From positions 1 through 43,492 of the forward strand of contig JABJCN010000139.1 of NCBI GenBank assembly GCA_018668635.1: a stretch of DNA of 43,492 bases, given 5' to 3'. The DNA is from Opitutia bacterium (lineage in GTDB: Bacteria; Verrucomicrobiota; Verrucomicrobiia; Opitutales; JABJCN01). Positions 33,841 to 42,975 of this stretch are shown one piece after another. Under the pieces are notes generated by a model. That model had not been told where the DNA came from. It made no database searches and worked only from the letters and a program-made list of their open reading frames with translations. A program made the translations under genes and the position numbers. The stretch's first letter is position 1; each line of letters opens with the position of its first letter.

Positions 33841-33886
33841 GATTCAAGCTTGGGAAGCTCACGTTTTACCACTAAACTATGCCCGC
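33813..33886 (-). tRNA. tRNA-Gly(CCC)
   Basis: Complete cloverleaf on the minus strand. The acceptor arms are GCGGGCA and TGCCCGC, the D-arm is GTTT-AGTGGTA-AAAC and the anticodon loop is TTCCCAA with anticodon CCC (33852-33854). The T-arm is CCCGG-TTCGATC-CCGGG, the discriminator is A and the CCA is encoded (33813-33815). It reads GGG codons. The anticodon stem contains two wobble pairs. It sits 58 bp upstream of recR on the same strand and bounds the att-like segment at 32497-33840. Confidence 0.96.
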
Positions 33887-33944
33887 TTTTTCAGGAAATA
33901 TTGAGCTACCCAAAGACCGACTTCCGGGATTGTCCAACGCAAAA

Positions 33945-34541
33945 TCAATCATAGTTTGTCCGGCCCTCTATTGCACTACGCAGGGTTACCGGGTCGGCGT
34001 AGGTGACCCCGCCACCGCTTGGGATGCCGAACCCGATGCGTGAAACTTTCACATTTTGTCCTTCTAGCAACCGCTGTTGCATATAGTGGCAGGTGGCCTC
34101 GCCCTCGATATCATTTGGCAGAGCCAGAATAATCTCCCGGACATTTTCATTCGCAGCTCTTTCACCTATTGAGTTTATGTTCAATTCCTCCGGACCAATG
34201 CCGTTCACTGGTGATAGTTTCCCATGAAGGACATGGTAGAGTCCTCGATAGGTGGCAGATCGCTCCATTGTTACAAGGTCAGGCACCTGCTCGATCACGC
34301 AGATGACGGATGTGTCCCTTGATTCGTCGAGGCAGATTGGGCAGTACTCCTCCTCGGCAAGGTTTCCGCAGGAGGCGCATCGACGGATTTCACTTCCTGC
34401 CTGTTGCAGAGAGTCCACTAACCGCTGCATACGATCAGGTTTTTCCACCAGCAGGTGCAGGGCAATCTTTTCAGCTGAACGGTAACCAAGCCCTGGCAGT
34501 TGCTTCAGGTTCTTGAGGAGTTCATCAAATACGGGTGTCAT
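33945..34541 (-). CDS. recR: Recombination protein RecR
   Basis: RecFOR-pathway protein that loads RecA on gapped DNA. The 198-residue product has the N-terminal helix-hairpin-helix (KQLPGLGYRSAEKIALHLL), the four-cysteine zinc finger (CASCGNLAEEEYCPIC, about 56-71), a Toprim domain starting VICVIEQVPDL and the Walker-B-like GIPSGGGVTYADPVTL near the end. It follows ybaB (34584-34892) by 42 bp on the same strand, the usual ybaB-recR pairing. GAGGA about 10 bases before the ATG is one of the few clear Shine-Dalgarno sequences in the window. Confidence 0.97.
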   Translation of the reverse strand: MTPVFDELLKNLKQLPGLGYRSAEKIALHLLVEKPDRMQRLVDSLQQAGSEIRRCASCGNLAEEEYCPICLDESRDTSVICVIEQVPDLVTMERSATYRGLYHVLHGKLSPVNGIGPEELNINSIGERAANENVREIILALPNDIEGEATCHYMQQRLLEGQNVKVSRIGFGIPSGGGVTYADPVTLRSAIEGRTNYD

Positions 34542-34583
34542 TAGAGTCCTCGTTTTTTCCCGGTTATCAGGGAACCAGAAAAG

Positions 34584-34892
34584 TTACATCAGACCGGGAA
34601 TGCCCATTCCTGACTGGACGGCGGCCATTGCATCCTCACTGACTTGCTTGGACTGGCCTGCCGCATCACGGATGGCCTCCAGTAATGTCTCTTCCACAAA
34701 CTCCTGATCCTCCTTGAGGAACTCAGGGTCAATTGACAGGGCGAGGAACTCTCCTTGTCCGTTCACCTTGATATTTACCGCACCACCTCCACATGAGACA
34801 TCTATCTCTTTCTGAGCAAGTTCTTCCTGAACCTGTTCCATCTTGCGCTGCATCTTTTGCGCTTGCTTGAGAAGTTTTCCGACACCGGCCAT
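34584..34892 (-). CDS. ybaB: YbaB/EbfC nucleoid-associated protein
   Basis: A small DNA-binding protein (102 residues) that forms tweezer-like dimers and coats the nucleoid. Family features are the helix LLKQAQKMQRKMEQVQEELA, the sheet region VSCGGGAVNIKVNGQGEFLALSID, and the final helix LEEAIRDA-type region (LLEAIRDAAGQSKQ). It lies upstream of recR, the conserved neighbour. The C-terminus, rich in Met and Gly (SGMGIPGLM), is typical. No Shine-Dalgarno is evident. Confidence 0.95.
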   Translation of the reverse strand: MAGVGKLLKQAQKMQRKMEQVQEELAQKEIDVSCGGGAVNIKVNGQGEFLALSIDPEFLKEDQEFVEETLLEAIRDAAGQSKQVSEDAMAAVQSGMGIPGLM

Positions 34893-35043
34893 GATTTTAT
34901 AAAATTTTAGGGTTAGAATTTAAAAGCCAGCAGGTTGGGTTGCCAATTTGTTCGAGGCAAGTAGAAGTTTTTTGATTTATGCACACACTCTGCTACGGGT
35001 TGCTTATCTTCTCTACTTGGATGATAAGTTTCACTGAAGAATT

Positions 35044-35961
35044 TTATGGAAGGAGATCCCGGTAGCCATCGCGGTGGGTGAGATGGGTCGGTGCCCAGCC
35101 GCATTCAATCCGAATCTTGCGGTTGTCGATCCTGCGGTTTGGAGCCTTTCCTTTGCTGTTCCTGATTAGACTGCGGCCGGATTGGGCATTGGGATTTAAG
35201 AGGGGAGTGGGACATCCCAGTTGTTCCGCCAACCATTCCACGATATTCGCCTTGGTGGAAGGGTTGCCGTCGGTGACGTTGAAGATTTCAACGGGTTTCC
35301 GGCTGTCATTGCCATCTTGAGAGAGGGTTGCCCATATGGCTGAGCAGGCATCGTCTAGGTGCAGAAGGTTGAGGAGGGAGTCACCACTTCCGGGGATTTC
35401 CTTCACCCCTTCTTTTAGTCGATCCAGAAGGTAATGCCGACCGGGCCCATAGAGGCCTCCGAGCCGGAGGATGGTGTTCCGTGCGAAAAGGGAATTTTCC
35501 CTGATCAGCCTCTCGGTCTCAAGTAGTACCTGACCGGATTCGGAAGCTCCTTCCGTGGATGTAGTTTCATCAACAATTTGGCCATCGACCTGCGGGTACA
35601 CGGAGGTGCTGCCTGTATAGACGAAGCTAGCTGGGTGTTTACTGCCGGCCCAGGCAAGGATAGAGCGATTACCTTCCAGGTAGGAGAGCCGGTACCCTTT
35701 AATCCCTCCACCAGCTGAACTCACGCAGTTGACGACAAAGTCCTGCTCGCGAAGAAGTTTATTATGCCATGTTGCTTCATGCAGTTGTGCTGTAATGGGC
35801 TGATGGACCCCGAGATCATAAAGTTTTTCTGAGGTTGCCGGGTTTCTTGTCAGGGTACTTACATGCATGCCGTGATTGATTGCCTGCCCTGCCAGGTGTG
35901 TGCCGAGCCACCCTGCGCCGAGGATTGCGATGCGTTTCCCTTGTAAATGGTGTTGCGTCAT
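35044..35961 (-). CDS. NAD(P)-binding epimerase/SDR-like protein (YeeZ-type)
   Basis: Extended Rossmann-fold protein of 305 residues. The N-terminal dinucleotide motif is ILGAGWLGTHLA (GxGxxG form, residues 13-24). Later come VNCVSSAGGG, the catalytic-type Y in TGSTSVYPQ and RLGGLYGPGRH. YeeZ-like proteins of this shape have poorly known roles. Whether the catalytic Tyr-Lys pair is intact is unclear, because Y-x3-K is not obvious. It is divergent from hemF with only 34 bp between start codons, so promoters overlap. ATG 35961 is preceded by no clear ribosome site. Confidence 0.82.
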   Translation of the reverse strand: MTQHHLQGKRIAILGAGWLGTHLAGQAINHGMHVSTLTRNPATSEKLYDLGVHQPITAQLHEATWHNKLLREQDFVVNCVSSAGGGIKGYRLSYLEGNRSILAWAGSKHPASFVYTGSTSVYPQVDGQIVDETTSTEGASESGQVLLETERLIRENSLFARNTILRLGGLYGPGRHYLLDRLKEGVKEIPGSGDSLLNLLHLDDACSAIWATLSQDGNDSRKPVEIFNVTDGNPSTKANIVEWLAEQLGCPTPLLNPNAQSGRSLIRNSKGKAPNRRIDNRKIRIECGWAPTHLTHRDGYRDLLP

Positions 35962-35979
35962 GTCTATGGGTTACCAGAT

Positions 35980-36934
<955 letters not shown>

Positions 36935-36947
36935 CCTTTTTTTATTT

Positions 36948-37967
36948 ATGAATTCACGTAATCGATTTCTTGCTGCAGTTGAATGTCGAGAACTGGATCG
37001 TCCACCGGTATGGTTCATGCGTCAGGCTGGTCGATACCTGCCCGAGTACCGGGCCCTGAAGGAGAAGTATTCCTTTACCGAGATGGCGCAAACACCTGAA
37101 CTGGCCGTTGAGGTGACAATGCAACCGCTACAACGTTTTCCTCTTGATGCAGCCATCGTTTTTTCTGACATCCTTGTTATCCCTGAGGCACTGGGGCAGC
37201 CTTATTATTTCAAGGAGGAGGGAGGCATCGGGTTTAGGGATCGCATTGAGGGTTCAACTGATGTGGCCAGGTTGGATGGTTCGGATGTGCCGGGACGACT
37301 TGATTATGTTGCGGATGCCCTGCGAATTCTTCGTAAAGAATTGGGGGAGGGTCGGGCGCTTCTTGGTTTTGGCGGTTCACCCTGGACACTCGCAACCTAC
37401 ATGGTTGAAGGTGGGTCACCGGGTAATTTTGAGCGGATCAAGGCGATGGTCCATGAGTCTGCCGCAACTTTTAATGATTTGATGGAGAAGCTGACTACGG
37501 CTACCATAGACTATTTTAACATGCAGGTGGATGCCGGTGTGGATGCGATCCAGATTTTTGACTCTTGGGGTTCTGCTGCCCAGGGAAACGACTATGAACA
37601 ACTTTCCCTTCAATGGATTCGGCGAATTATTGATGGATTGAATGGTCGGGTCCCTGTGATTCTTTTTGCCAAGGGGATGGCGCACCATTTAGATGCCCTT
37701 TCCTCGACTGGCGCCAAAGTGTTGAGTATGGACTGGACTGTTGATCTATCCAGGGCTGGTCGTGAACTACCCCCTGATATGGCGGTTCAGGGTAATCTTG
37801 ATCCGGTCATCCTCAACACTTTACCTGAAATTGCCAAAAAGGAAACCCGACGAATTATTGAGAGCCTGTCCGGACGTCCCGGGCATATCTTCAATCTTGG
37901 TCATGGCATTCTTCCGCAGGCCAGGATTGAGTGTGTTGAGGCAATGGTTGCTGAGGTTGTAGGATAA
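36948..37967 (+). CDS. hemE: Uroporphyrinogen decarboxylase
   Basis: Converts uroporphyrinogen III to coproporphyrinogen III, feeding hemF. The 339-residue product carries the signatures PPVWFMRQAGRYLPEYR near the N-terminus, FSDILVIPEALG with the catalytic-region aspartate, GGSPWTLATYMVEGG, and FNLGHGILPQ at the end. Length matches family (about 340). It overlaps nothing and lies 13 bp after hemF; the 20 bases before its ATG contain no G. The order hemF-hemE inverts the pathway order but places both in one operon. Confidence 0.98.
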   Translation: MNSRNRFLAAVECRELDRPPVWFMRQAGRYLPEYRALKEKYSFTEMAQTPELAVEVTMQPLQRFPLDAAIVFSDILVIPEALGQPYYFKEEGGIGFRDRIEGSTDVARLDGSDVPGRLDYVADALRILRKELGEGRALLGFGGSPWTLATYMVEGGSPGNFERIKAMVHESAATFNDLMEKLTTATIDYFNMQVDAGVDAIQIFDSWGSAAQGNDYEQLSLQWIRRIIDGLNGRVPVILFAKGMAHHLDALSSTGAKVLSMDWTVDLSRAGRELPPDMAVQGNLDPVILNTLPEIAKKETRRIIESLSGRPGHIFNLGHGILPQARIECVEAMVAEVVG

Positions 37968-38081
37968 AGCATTTTTGGGCCAAGTATCTGTTTAACTACA
38001 TTTCGCCTCGTCCTCTTTTTCTGTCTGTAGGGATAAAGTTTGCTCCCTAATCCATTATATGGGAAAATACGTTCTGTTTTT

Positions 38082-39134
38082 ATGTCCAAATCTAAAGGTG
38101 TATTATTATTGAATCTTGGCTCGCCGGAGGCGCTTACTGTGCCTGCGGTCCGTGAATACCTGAATGAATTCCTCATGGATGGGCGCGTGATTGACCTGCC
38201 ATTTATCGCTAGACGTTTGCTGGTCTCATTGCTCCTCATAAACCGACCCAAGGTAAAGGTTGAGGAATATCGCAGTATCTGGACCGATGATGGTTCACCA
38301 CTGATTGCAACAAGCCGCAAGGTACAGGCAAAGCTTCAGGAGCATTTTGATTTTCCGGTCGAGCTGGCCATGAATTATGCGAAGCCCGATATTGCCGGCG
38401 CCTTGAAACGTTTGCAGGATGCCGGGGTAAAAGAGCTTTTCATCATGCCGCTTTACCCGCATTATGCAATGTCTAGTTACGAGACTGTTGTGGCCAAGAC
38501 CATGAAACAGATCAAGGAGTTGGGACACCCATTTCAGACATCCCTGCTTGAGCCGTTCTATGCGGATGCGGACTACATCGATGCCCTTTTTACCCTTGCC
38601 CAGCCTGATCTGGATGCTGGGTTTGACCATTTGCTTTTCACCTTTCATGGAATCCCTGAGCGACATTTGCGCAAGAGTGATCCTTCCCATGAACATTGCA
38701 TGGTGACTCCTGATTGCTGCGCGACTTGTCACCCCGCACATGCGTCTTGCTATCGTCACCAGTGCCTGCGAACGGCCAAGGCATTTGTTGAAAAAGCAGA
38801 AATCCCTGATGATAAATACAGCGTGGCATTTCAATCCCGTTTGGGCCGGGATCCTTGGCTGGAACCCTACACGGATCAAACCTTGGAGAAGTATGGTCGC
38901 AAAGGATTTGGGAAACTCCTGATGATTAGCCCGTCCTTTGTTACGGACTGCCTGGAGACTATGGAAGAGATTGCCATCGCAGGTAAGGAAACCTATCAAG
39001 CCGCCGGCGGAAAGGAATTTAAGCTGGTCCCTTGTCTCAATGAACACCCCGCATGGATCAGATTTCTTGAGGTGCGCGTTCGCAACTGGGTGGATGCAGG
39101 TGTGGAAAGCCAGATTGGCCGACTCGCTTCCTGA
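38082..39134 (+). CDS. hemH: Ferrochelatase with cysteine-rich insert
   Basis: Inserts Fe2+ into protoporphyrin IX (or coproporphyrin in some bacteria). The 350-residue product begins GVLLLNLGSPEALTVPAV, and its catalytic histidine is H189 in FTFHGIPERH. Between 206 and 228 it carries six cysteines (C206, C212, C213, C216, C223, C228). Internal cysteine clusters at this point are known to bind a [2Fe-2S] cluster in some bacterial ferrochelatases. Start ATG 38082 is chosen over an upstream TTG at 38040 that would add an unrelated tail. Third gene of the heme cluster; it ends 2 bp before the HemX-like gene. Confidence 0.95.
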   Translation: MSKSKGVLLLNLGSPEALTVPAVREYLNEFLMDGRVIDLPFIARRLLVSLLLINRPKVKVEEYRSIWTDDGSPLIATSRKVQAKLQEHFDFPVELAMNYAKPDIAGALKRLQDAGVKELFIMPLYPHYAMSSYETVVAKTMKQIKELGHPFQTSLLEPFYADADYIDALFTLAQPDLDAGFDHLLFTFHGIPERHLRKSDPSHEHCMVTPDCCATCHPAHASCYRHQCLRTAKAFVEKAEIPDDKYSVAFQSRLGRDPWLEPYTDQTLEKYGRKGFGKLLMISPSFVTDCLETMEEIAIAGKETYQAAGGKEFKLVPCLNEHPAWIRFLEVRVRNWVDAGVESQIGRLAS

Positions 39135-39136
39135 AA

Positions 39137-40063
39137 ATGGACTTCACAGAGGCAAGAACCTGGCTCTGGGCAGCGACCCTGCTTTATGCGGTGGCATTTT
39201 TGGGAGGTTCCTTGCTGGCACGTAGAGGCGCCGGATATCCTTCTTTTCTTCTGCTTATATTTGTTAGCCTTGGCTTTTTCCTGCAGACAAGGGGTCTTTA
39301 TTTCCGCGGAATGGATACGCATGCCTGCCCGCTGGGTAATGGAATGGAGCGTATCCAGTTCATTGCCTGGTCATTTGTGCTTACCTATCTTATCATTCGG
39401 TTGGTTTTTAAGCTCCAATTGCTGGGGCTGTTCACCGCCGGCTTGGCTGTTTTGCTTAGCCTTGCATCGCTTTTGCCCTCCGGATTGGACAACCATTACT
39501 GGAAGGCTCCGGGTTATGAAAAACTTTTTGCCAGTCCGTGGATTGAGCTTCATGCGGCCGTGGCCATATTCAGCTACGGGGTATTTGCCCTACTGGCGGT
39601 AGTCTCCGCGATGTACCTGGTTCAACACTCAGCCCTAAGGCATCGTAAAGTGTCCTCCATCGCCAGTTTTTTTCCATCCATCAGCCAACTGGAGGCCGCG
39701 GCGGGCAAGCTCCTCCTTGTCGGCGTGGTCTTCCTGTCGGTCTCCATTGCCGTTGGTTCCATACACTGGGCCAAGGACTATGAAAATGTGGCTCTGCCAA
39801 AGTTGGTTGTTACCGTAGGTGTCTGGATACTCTATATGGTCCTGTGGTCGTTGCACCGGATGCGACGCCTCTATGCCAAGAAATTTGCCCGGGCCTGCCT
39901 TGTTGCATTCCTGTTGGCCATGGTCTCAATGGGTACGGTAAGCGGGAAGGGGAAACCTGTACAAGCCAACCAGGCAACAGGAGCTGATCCAGTGGTCGGG
40001 TTTTTAAATACACAGGCAATCCCAAGCCTGAGGGGGTTAATCAACAAAACCAGGGAGACTTGA
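39137..40063 (+). CDS. hemX: HemX/CcsA-like cytochrome c assembly membrane protein
   Basis: A 308-residue protein with about eight hydrophobic segments. Family features include the early heme-domain-like CPLGNGMERIQFIAW and the histidines in SPWIELHAAVAIFSYG and SIHWAKDYENVALPKL, with a late VVTVGVWILYMVLWSLHRM. The WWD heme-binding motif of true CcsA is missing, which points to HemX, the small homologue that regulates or assists GtrR (HemA). The C-terminus is a 45-residue polar tail. The stop overlaps hemA's possible upstream codon; hemX next to hemA is the usual arrangement in other bacteria. Confidence 0.85.
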   Translation: MDFTEARTWLWAATLLYAVAFLGGSLLARRGAGYPSFLLLIFVSLGFFLQTRGLYFRGMDTHACPLGNGMERIQFIAWSFVLTYLIIRLVFKLQLLGLFTAGLAVLLSLASLLPSGLDNHYWKAPGYEKLFASPWIELHAAVAIFSYGVFALLAVVSAMYLVQHSALRHRKVSSIASFFPSISQLEAAAGKLLLVGVVFLSVSIAVGSIHWAKDYENVALPKLVVTVGVWILYMVLWSLHRMRRLYAKKFARACLVAFLLAMVSMGTVSGKGKPVQANQATGADPVVGFLNTQAIPSLRGLINKTRET

Positions 40064-40068
40064 TTGCG

Positions 40069-41088
40069 ATGCAAAACTTGTTTCTACTTGGTTGCTCTCA
40101 TCACACCGCACCACTGGAGGTTCGGGAACGCATCAGCTTAAATGCAGAAGGTGTACAGGCTGCCACCCAAGAGCTTTCCGCGCTTTCCTCACTTCGCGAA
40201 TGGGCCATCCTGAATACATGTAACCGTCTTGAATTTTATGGGGTCTCCGAAAGCAATACTGCACGAGCAGAGATGGATGAATGGCTATCCCGTTTCTCGG
40301 CGTTGGATGCCAATGCTTTTCTTGCATCTGCCTTTTGGCAGGAAGGTGTCGGGGTTGTTCAACATCTTTTCGAGGTGTCATCCGGCCTTGATTCACAGAT
40401 GGTTGGTGAGACTGAAATCCTCGGTCAGGTCAAGGACGCCTACGCTGATGCGGTTGCCTGTAAAAGTGTTGGGACAATGCTCAACCAGCTTTTTCAAAAG
40501 AGTTTCCAGGCCGCGAAATGGGCCCGTACTCATACCGGTATAGGTCGGGGACATGTCAGCATCGGGAACGTGGCCGTTGAACTGGCCACCCGTATCTTTG
40601 GTAACCTCAGTAAGAGTCGTATTCTGATAATCGGAACGGGCGAAGTTGGCGAGGCCACCGTCCAATCCCTACAAAGCCGGGGTTGCCGATCTGTCACCAT
40701 CACAAGCCGAACCTTTGGGAACGCGGCCGACCTTGCTCGGAAATTTCAGGGTTCCGCCGTTGCATTTACAGATTTTAGAGAGCAGTTGGACACATTCGAT
40801 ATTGTGATCAGCGCGACAGATGCCAATGATATCATTCTTCAATTCGAAGATATCGAAATTGCCCGTGCCCGTCGTCGCGGCCACCCCATGTTTCTAATCG
40901 ACCTTGCCATGCCACGGGATATCGACCAGCGCGCCGCTCTCCTAGAAAATGTTTTTCTTTACAATCTCGACGACCTTTCTGCCATTGCCAACGAAAACCT
41001 CCGTCAGCGTCAGAAGGAGGTGGAAAGCTGCAAGGAATCCCTCGCCGCACGCGCTCGTCGATTCTGGGATGGAATTGGCAGTACATAG
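40069..41088 (+). CDS. hemA: Glutamyl-tRNA reductase lacking the C-terminal domain
   Basis: First committed step of C5-pathway tetrapyrrole synthesis: Glu-tRNA to glutamate-1-semialdehyde. The 339-residue product has the catalytic cysteine C51 in LNTCNRLEFY, GCSHHTAPLEVRERI at the N-terminus, and the NADPH motif IIGTGEVGEA. It ends at RARRFWDGIGST, right after the start of the spinal helix, whereas usual HemA proteins run to about 420 residues with a dimerisation domain. Downstream DNA encodes another gene on the other strand, so the loss is not a simple frameshift. ATG 40069, with AGGGAG at 40053-40058 as possible ribosome site, is preferred to TTG 40060. Confidence 0.93.
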   Translation: MQNLFLLGCSHHTAPLEVRERISLNAEGVQAATQELSALSSLREWAILNTCNRLEFYGVSESNTARAEMDEWLSRFSALDANAFLASAFWQEGVGVVQHLFEVSSGLDSQMVGETEILGQVKDAYADAVACKSVGTMLNQLFQKSFQAAKWARTHTGIGRGHVSIGNVAVELATRIFGNLSKSRILIIGTGEVGEATVQSLQSRGCRSVTITSRTFGNAADLARKFQGSAVAFTDFREQLDTFDIVISATDANDIILQFEDIEIARARRRGHPMFLIDLAMPRDIDQRAALLENVFLYNLDDLSAIANENLRQRQKEVESCKESLAARARRFWDGIGST

Positions 41089-41106
41089 CCAGCGTTTTGA
41101 CACGGC

Positions 41107-42975
41107 TTATCCTGGTAAATCCTCCAGTTCCCTTAACTGTTCATCGAGAACCGCCTTGCCGATTTCCCTAGTCTCGGGGTCGAGGTTGTCCTTGAGGGTA
41201 GCGAAGCTGGCGCGAACCTTGAGTTTGGTTCGCTTAAGCAGGTAGTTGGCGAGGGTCACGAGCTCCTTACGCCTGTATTCACCGTGTCCACGACGGATTA
41301 GGAGATCCGCGTGGAGGGTTGCTGCTGTAAGGACGAAAAGCTCTGTGCCAATTTCCACGATGCGGGAGAGTTGCAGCTGGCGTTTTTCCAATGCAGGACC
41401 ATGACGAACCATGGCATGGAAGAGGGTGCGTGCCAGCAGGCGGCTGGTATCCTTGATATACACCAGATTGGGTCGGAGCGATTCGTGCACTTTCTTGGGG
41501 ATACCAAAATTGAATGGCAGCCACTTGCTGGGGTACCACCCAGCGTAGAATAAGCCGGCCTTTAGTGCCGCTTTTAAACGTTTCCCGAATGGGAGCCTGC
41601 TATCAAGTACTGCTCCTGCCCGACATAGGTGCGGGTCAAGGGCTTCCCGGGCGAGGAATAGTCGCATTATCTCACTGGATCCCTCGAAGATGGTGTTGAT
41701 CCGGGCGTCACGCATAAACCGTTCAAGTGGGACGGGGCGCTCTGAGCGTTCACTTTGGGATGCCTCAGTTTCATAGCCTCGACCTCCTCGGATTTGCATG
41801 GCATCATCCACGATCCGCCAAGCGGTCTCGGTGCCCCACATCTTTGCCATGGCGGCCTCAAGACGAATGTCGGTGTCGCCTTCGTCGACTAGTGCGGAGG
41901 TGAGGTGAACAACCGACTCGAGGGCAAAGGTGTCAGCGGCCATTTGGGCGACTTTTTCAGAGATCGCTTCATGATCTCCTATACGAGATCCCCACTGATT
42001 TCGATTTGTGACCCAGAGTCGGGTTTCATGGAGGCATTGCTTGGCCAGCCCGGTACAGGCGGCGGGGAGGGTGAGCCGTCCGGTGTTAAGCGTGCTAAGG
42101 GCCACCTTAAGCCCCTTGCCTTCACCGAGTATTATGTTCTCTCGTGGAACCTTCACGTTATAGAACTTGACCACCCCATTGTAGAGGGCACGCAAACCCA
42201 TGAAACGACAACGATGGGTAACCTTGATGCCGGGTGTTTTCATATCCACGATGAATGCGGTGATTGGCCTTCGCTTTCCATGTCTGGATTTGCGAGGTGG
42301 CGTACGTGCCATGACAACAACCAGTCCAGCCCGGGTAACATTGGTGCACCAAAGTTTTTCACCGTTTAAGAGGTAATAACGTCCGCCCTTTATTGGCGTT
42401 GCGCTGGTCTGCATGCGGGCCGGGTCAGAACCCGCTTCTTTCTCCGTGAGGGCAAAGGCGGAGATTTCACCCTTGGCAACTCTTGGGAGGAAGGTTTTTT
42501 TCTGACGCTCGTTACCAAACATTAGCAGGGGCTGAGGAATGCCTATTGATTGATGGGCGGAAAGGAGGGCGGTCAGGTTTCCACATCGACTGCCCAGTAA
42601 CATGGCAGCTCTACAATAGTTGGTCTGGGAAAGTCCAAGTCCTCCATATTCAATAGGAATCTTGATCCCGAATGCACCGATCTCTGCAAGTCGGTCGATT
42701 ACGATGTCGGGTATTTCGCCAGTGCGATCAATTTCGTCAGCGTCAACATATTCATCCAGCACACAGCGGAGATTCTTAAGAAAGGGGTCTCCTGCTTTTT
42801 TGTCATCCCAATGCTGTGCAGGGAAGGGACTGATTGGAGTAAGGTCGGGCTGACCAAGGAAAAGTCCACTGGCGAATGAGGGTCTTGTGGGTTGTTTGTC
42901 GCGGGCATTTTCTGTGAGTTCCAGGGCGTCGCGCTTGCCCTTGGACATACGGGAGGTGTCAATTAGCGTGGACAT
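41107..42975 (-). CDS. Acyl-CoA dehydrogenase, large form
   Basis: FAD-dependent first step of fatty-acid beta-oxidation. The 622-residue product contains GLGLSQTNY and LLSAHQSIGIPQPLLMFG, the FAD-binding FALTEKEAGSDPARMQT and WCTNVTRAG, GGRGYETE and the C-terminal FEGSSEIMRLF. It also has an extra C-terminal domain of about 150 residues as in very-long-chain/ACAD9 or FadE-like types. Residues upstream of ATG 42975 in frame look like noise, so that ATG is used. It overlaps by 17 bp the end of a 3-hydroxyacyl-CoA dehydrogenase gene, forming a beta-oxidation operon. Confidence 0.93.
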   Translation of the reverse strand: MSTLIDTSRMSKGKRDALELTENARDKQPTRPSFASGLFLGQPDLTPISPFPAQHWDDKKAGDPFLKNLRCVLDEYVDADEIDRTGEIPDIVIDRLAEIGAFGIKIPIEYGGLGLSQTNYCRAAMLLGSRCGNLTALLSAHQSIGIPQPLLMFGNERQKKTFLPRVAKGEISAFALTEKEAGSDPARMQTSATPIKGGRYYLLNGEKLWCTNVTRAGLVVVMARTPPRKSRHGKRRPITAFIVDMKTPGIKVTHRCRFMGLRALYNGVVKFYNVKVPRENIILGEGKGLKVALSTLNTGRLTLPAACTGLAKQCLHETRLWVTNRNQWGSRIGDHEAISEKVAQMAADTFALESVVHLTSALVDEGDTDIRLEAAMAKMWGTETAWRIVDDAMQIRGGRGYETEASQSERSERPVPLERFMRDARINTIFEGSSEIMRLFLAREALDPHLCRAGAVLDSRLPFGKRLKAALKAGLFYAGWYPSKWLPFNFGIPKKVHESLRPNLVYIKDTSRLLARTLFHAMVRHGPALEKRQLQLSRIVEIGTELFVLTAATLHADLLIRRGHGEYRRKELVTLANYLLKRTKLKVRASFATLKDNLDPETREIGKAVLDEQLRELEDLPG

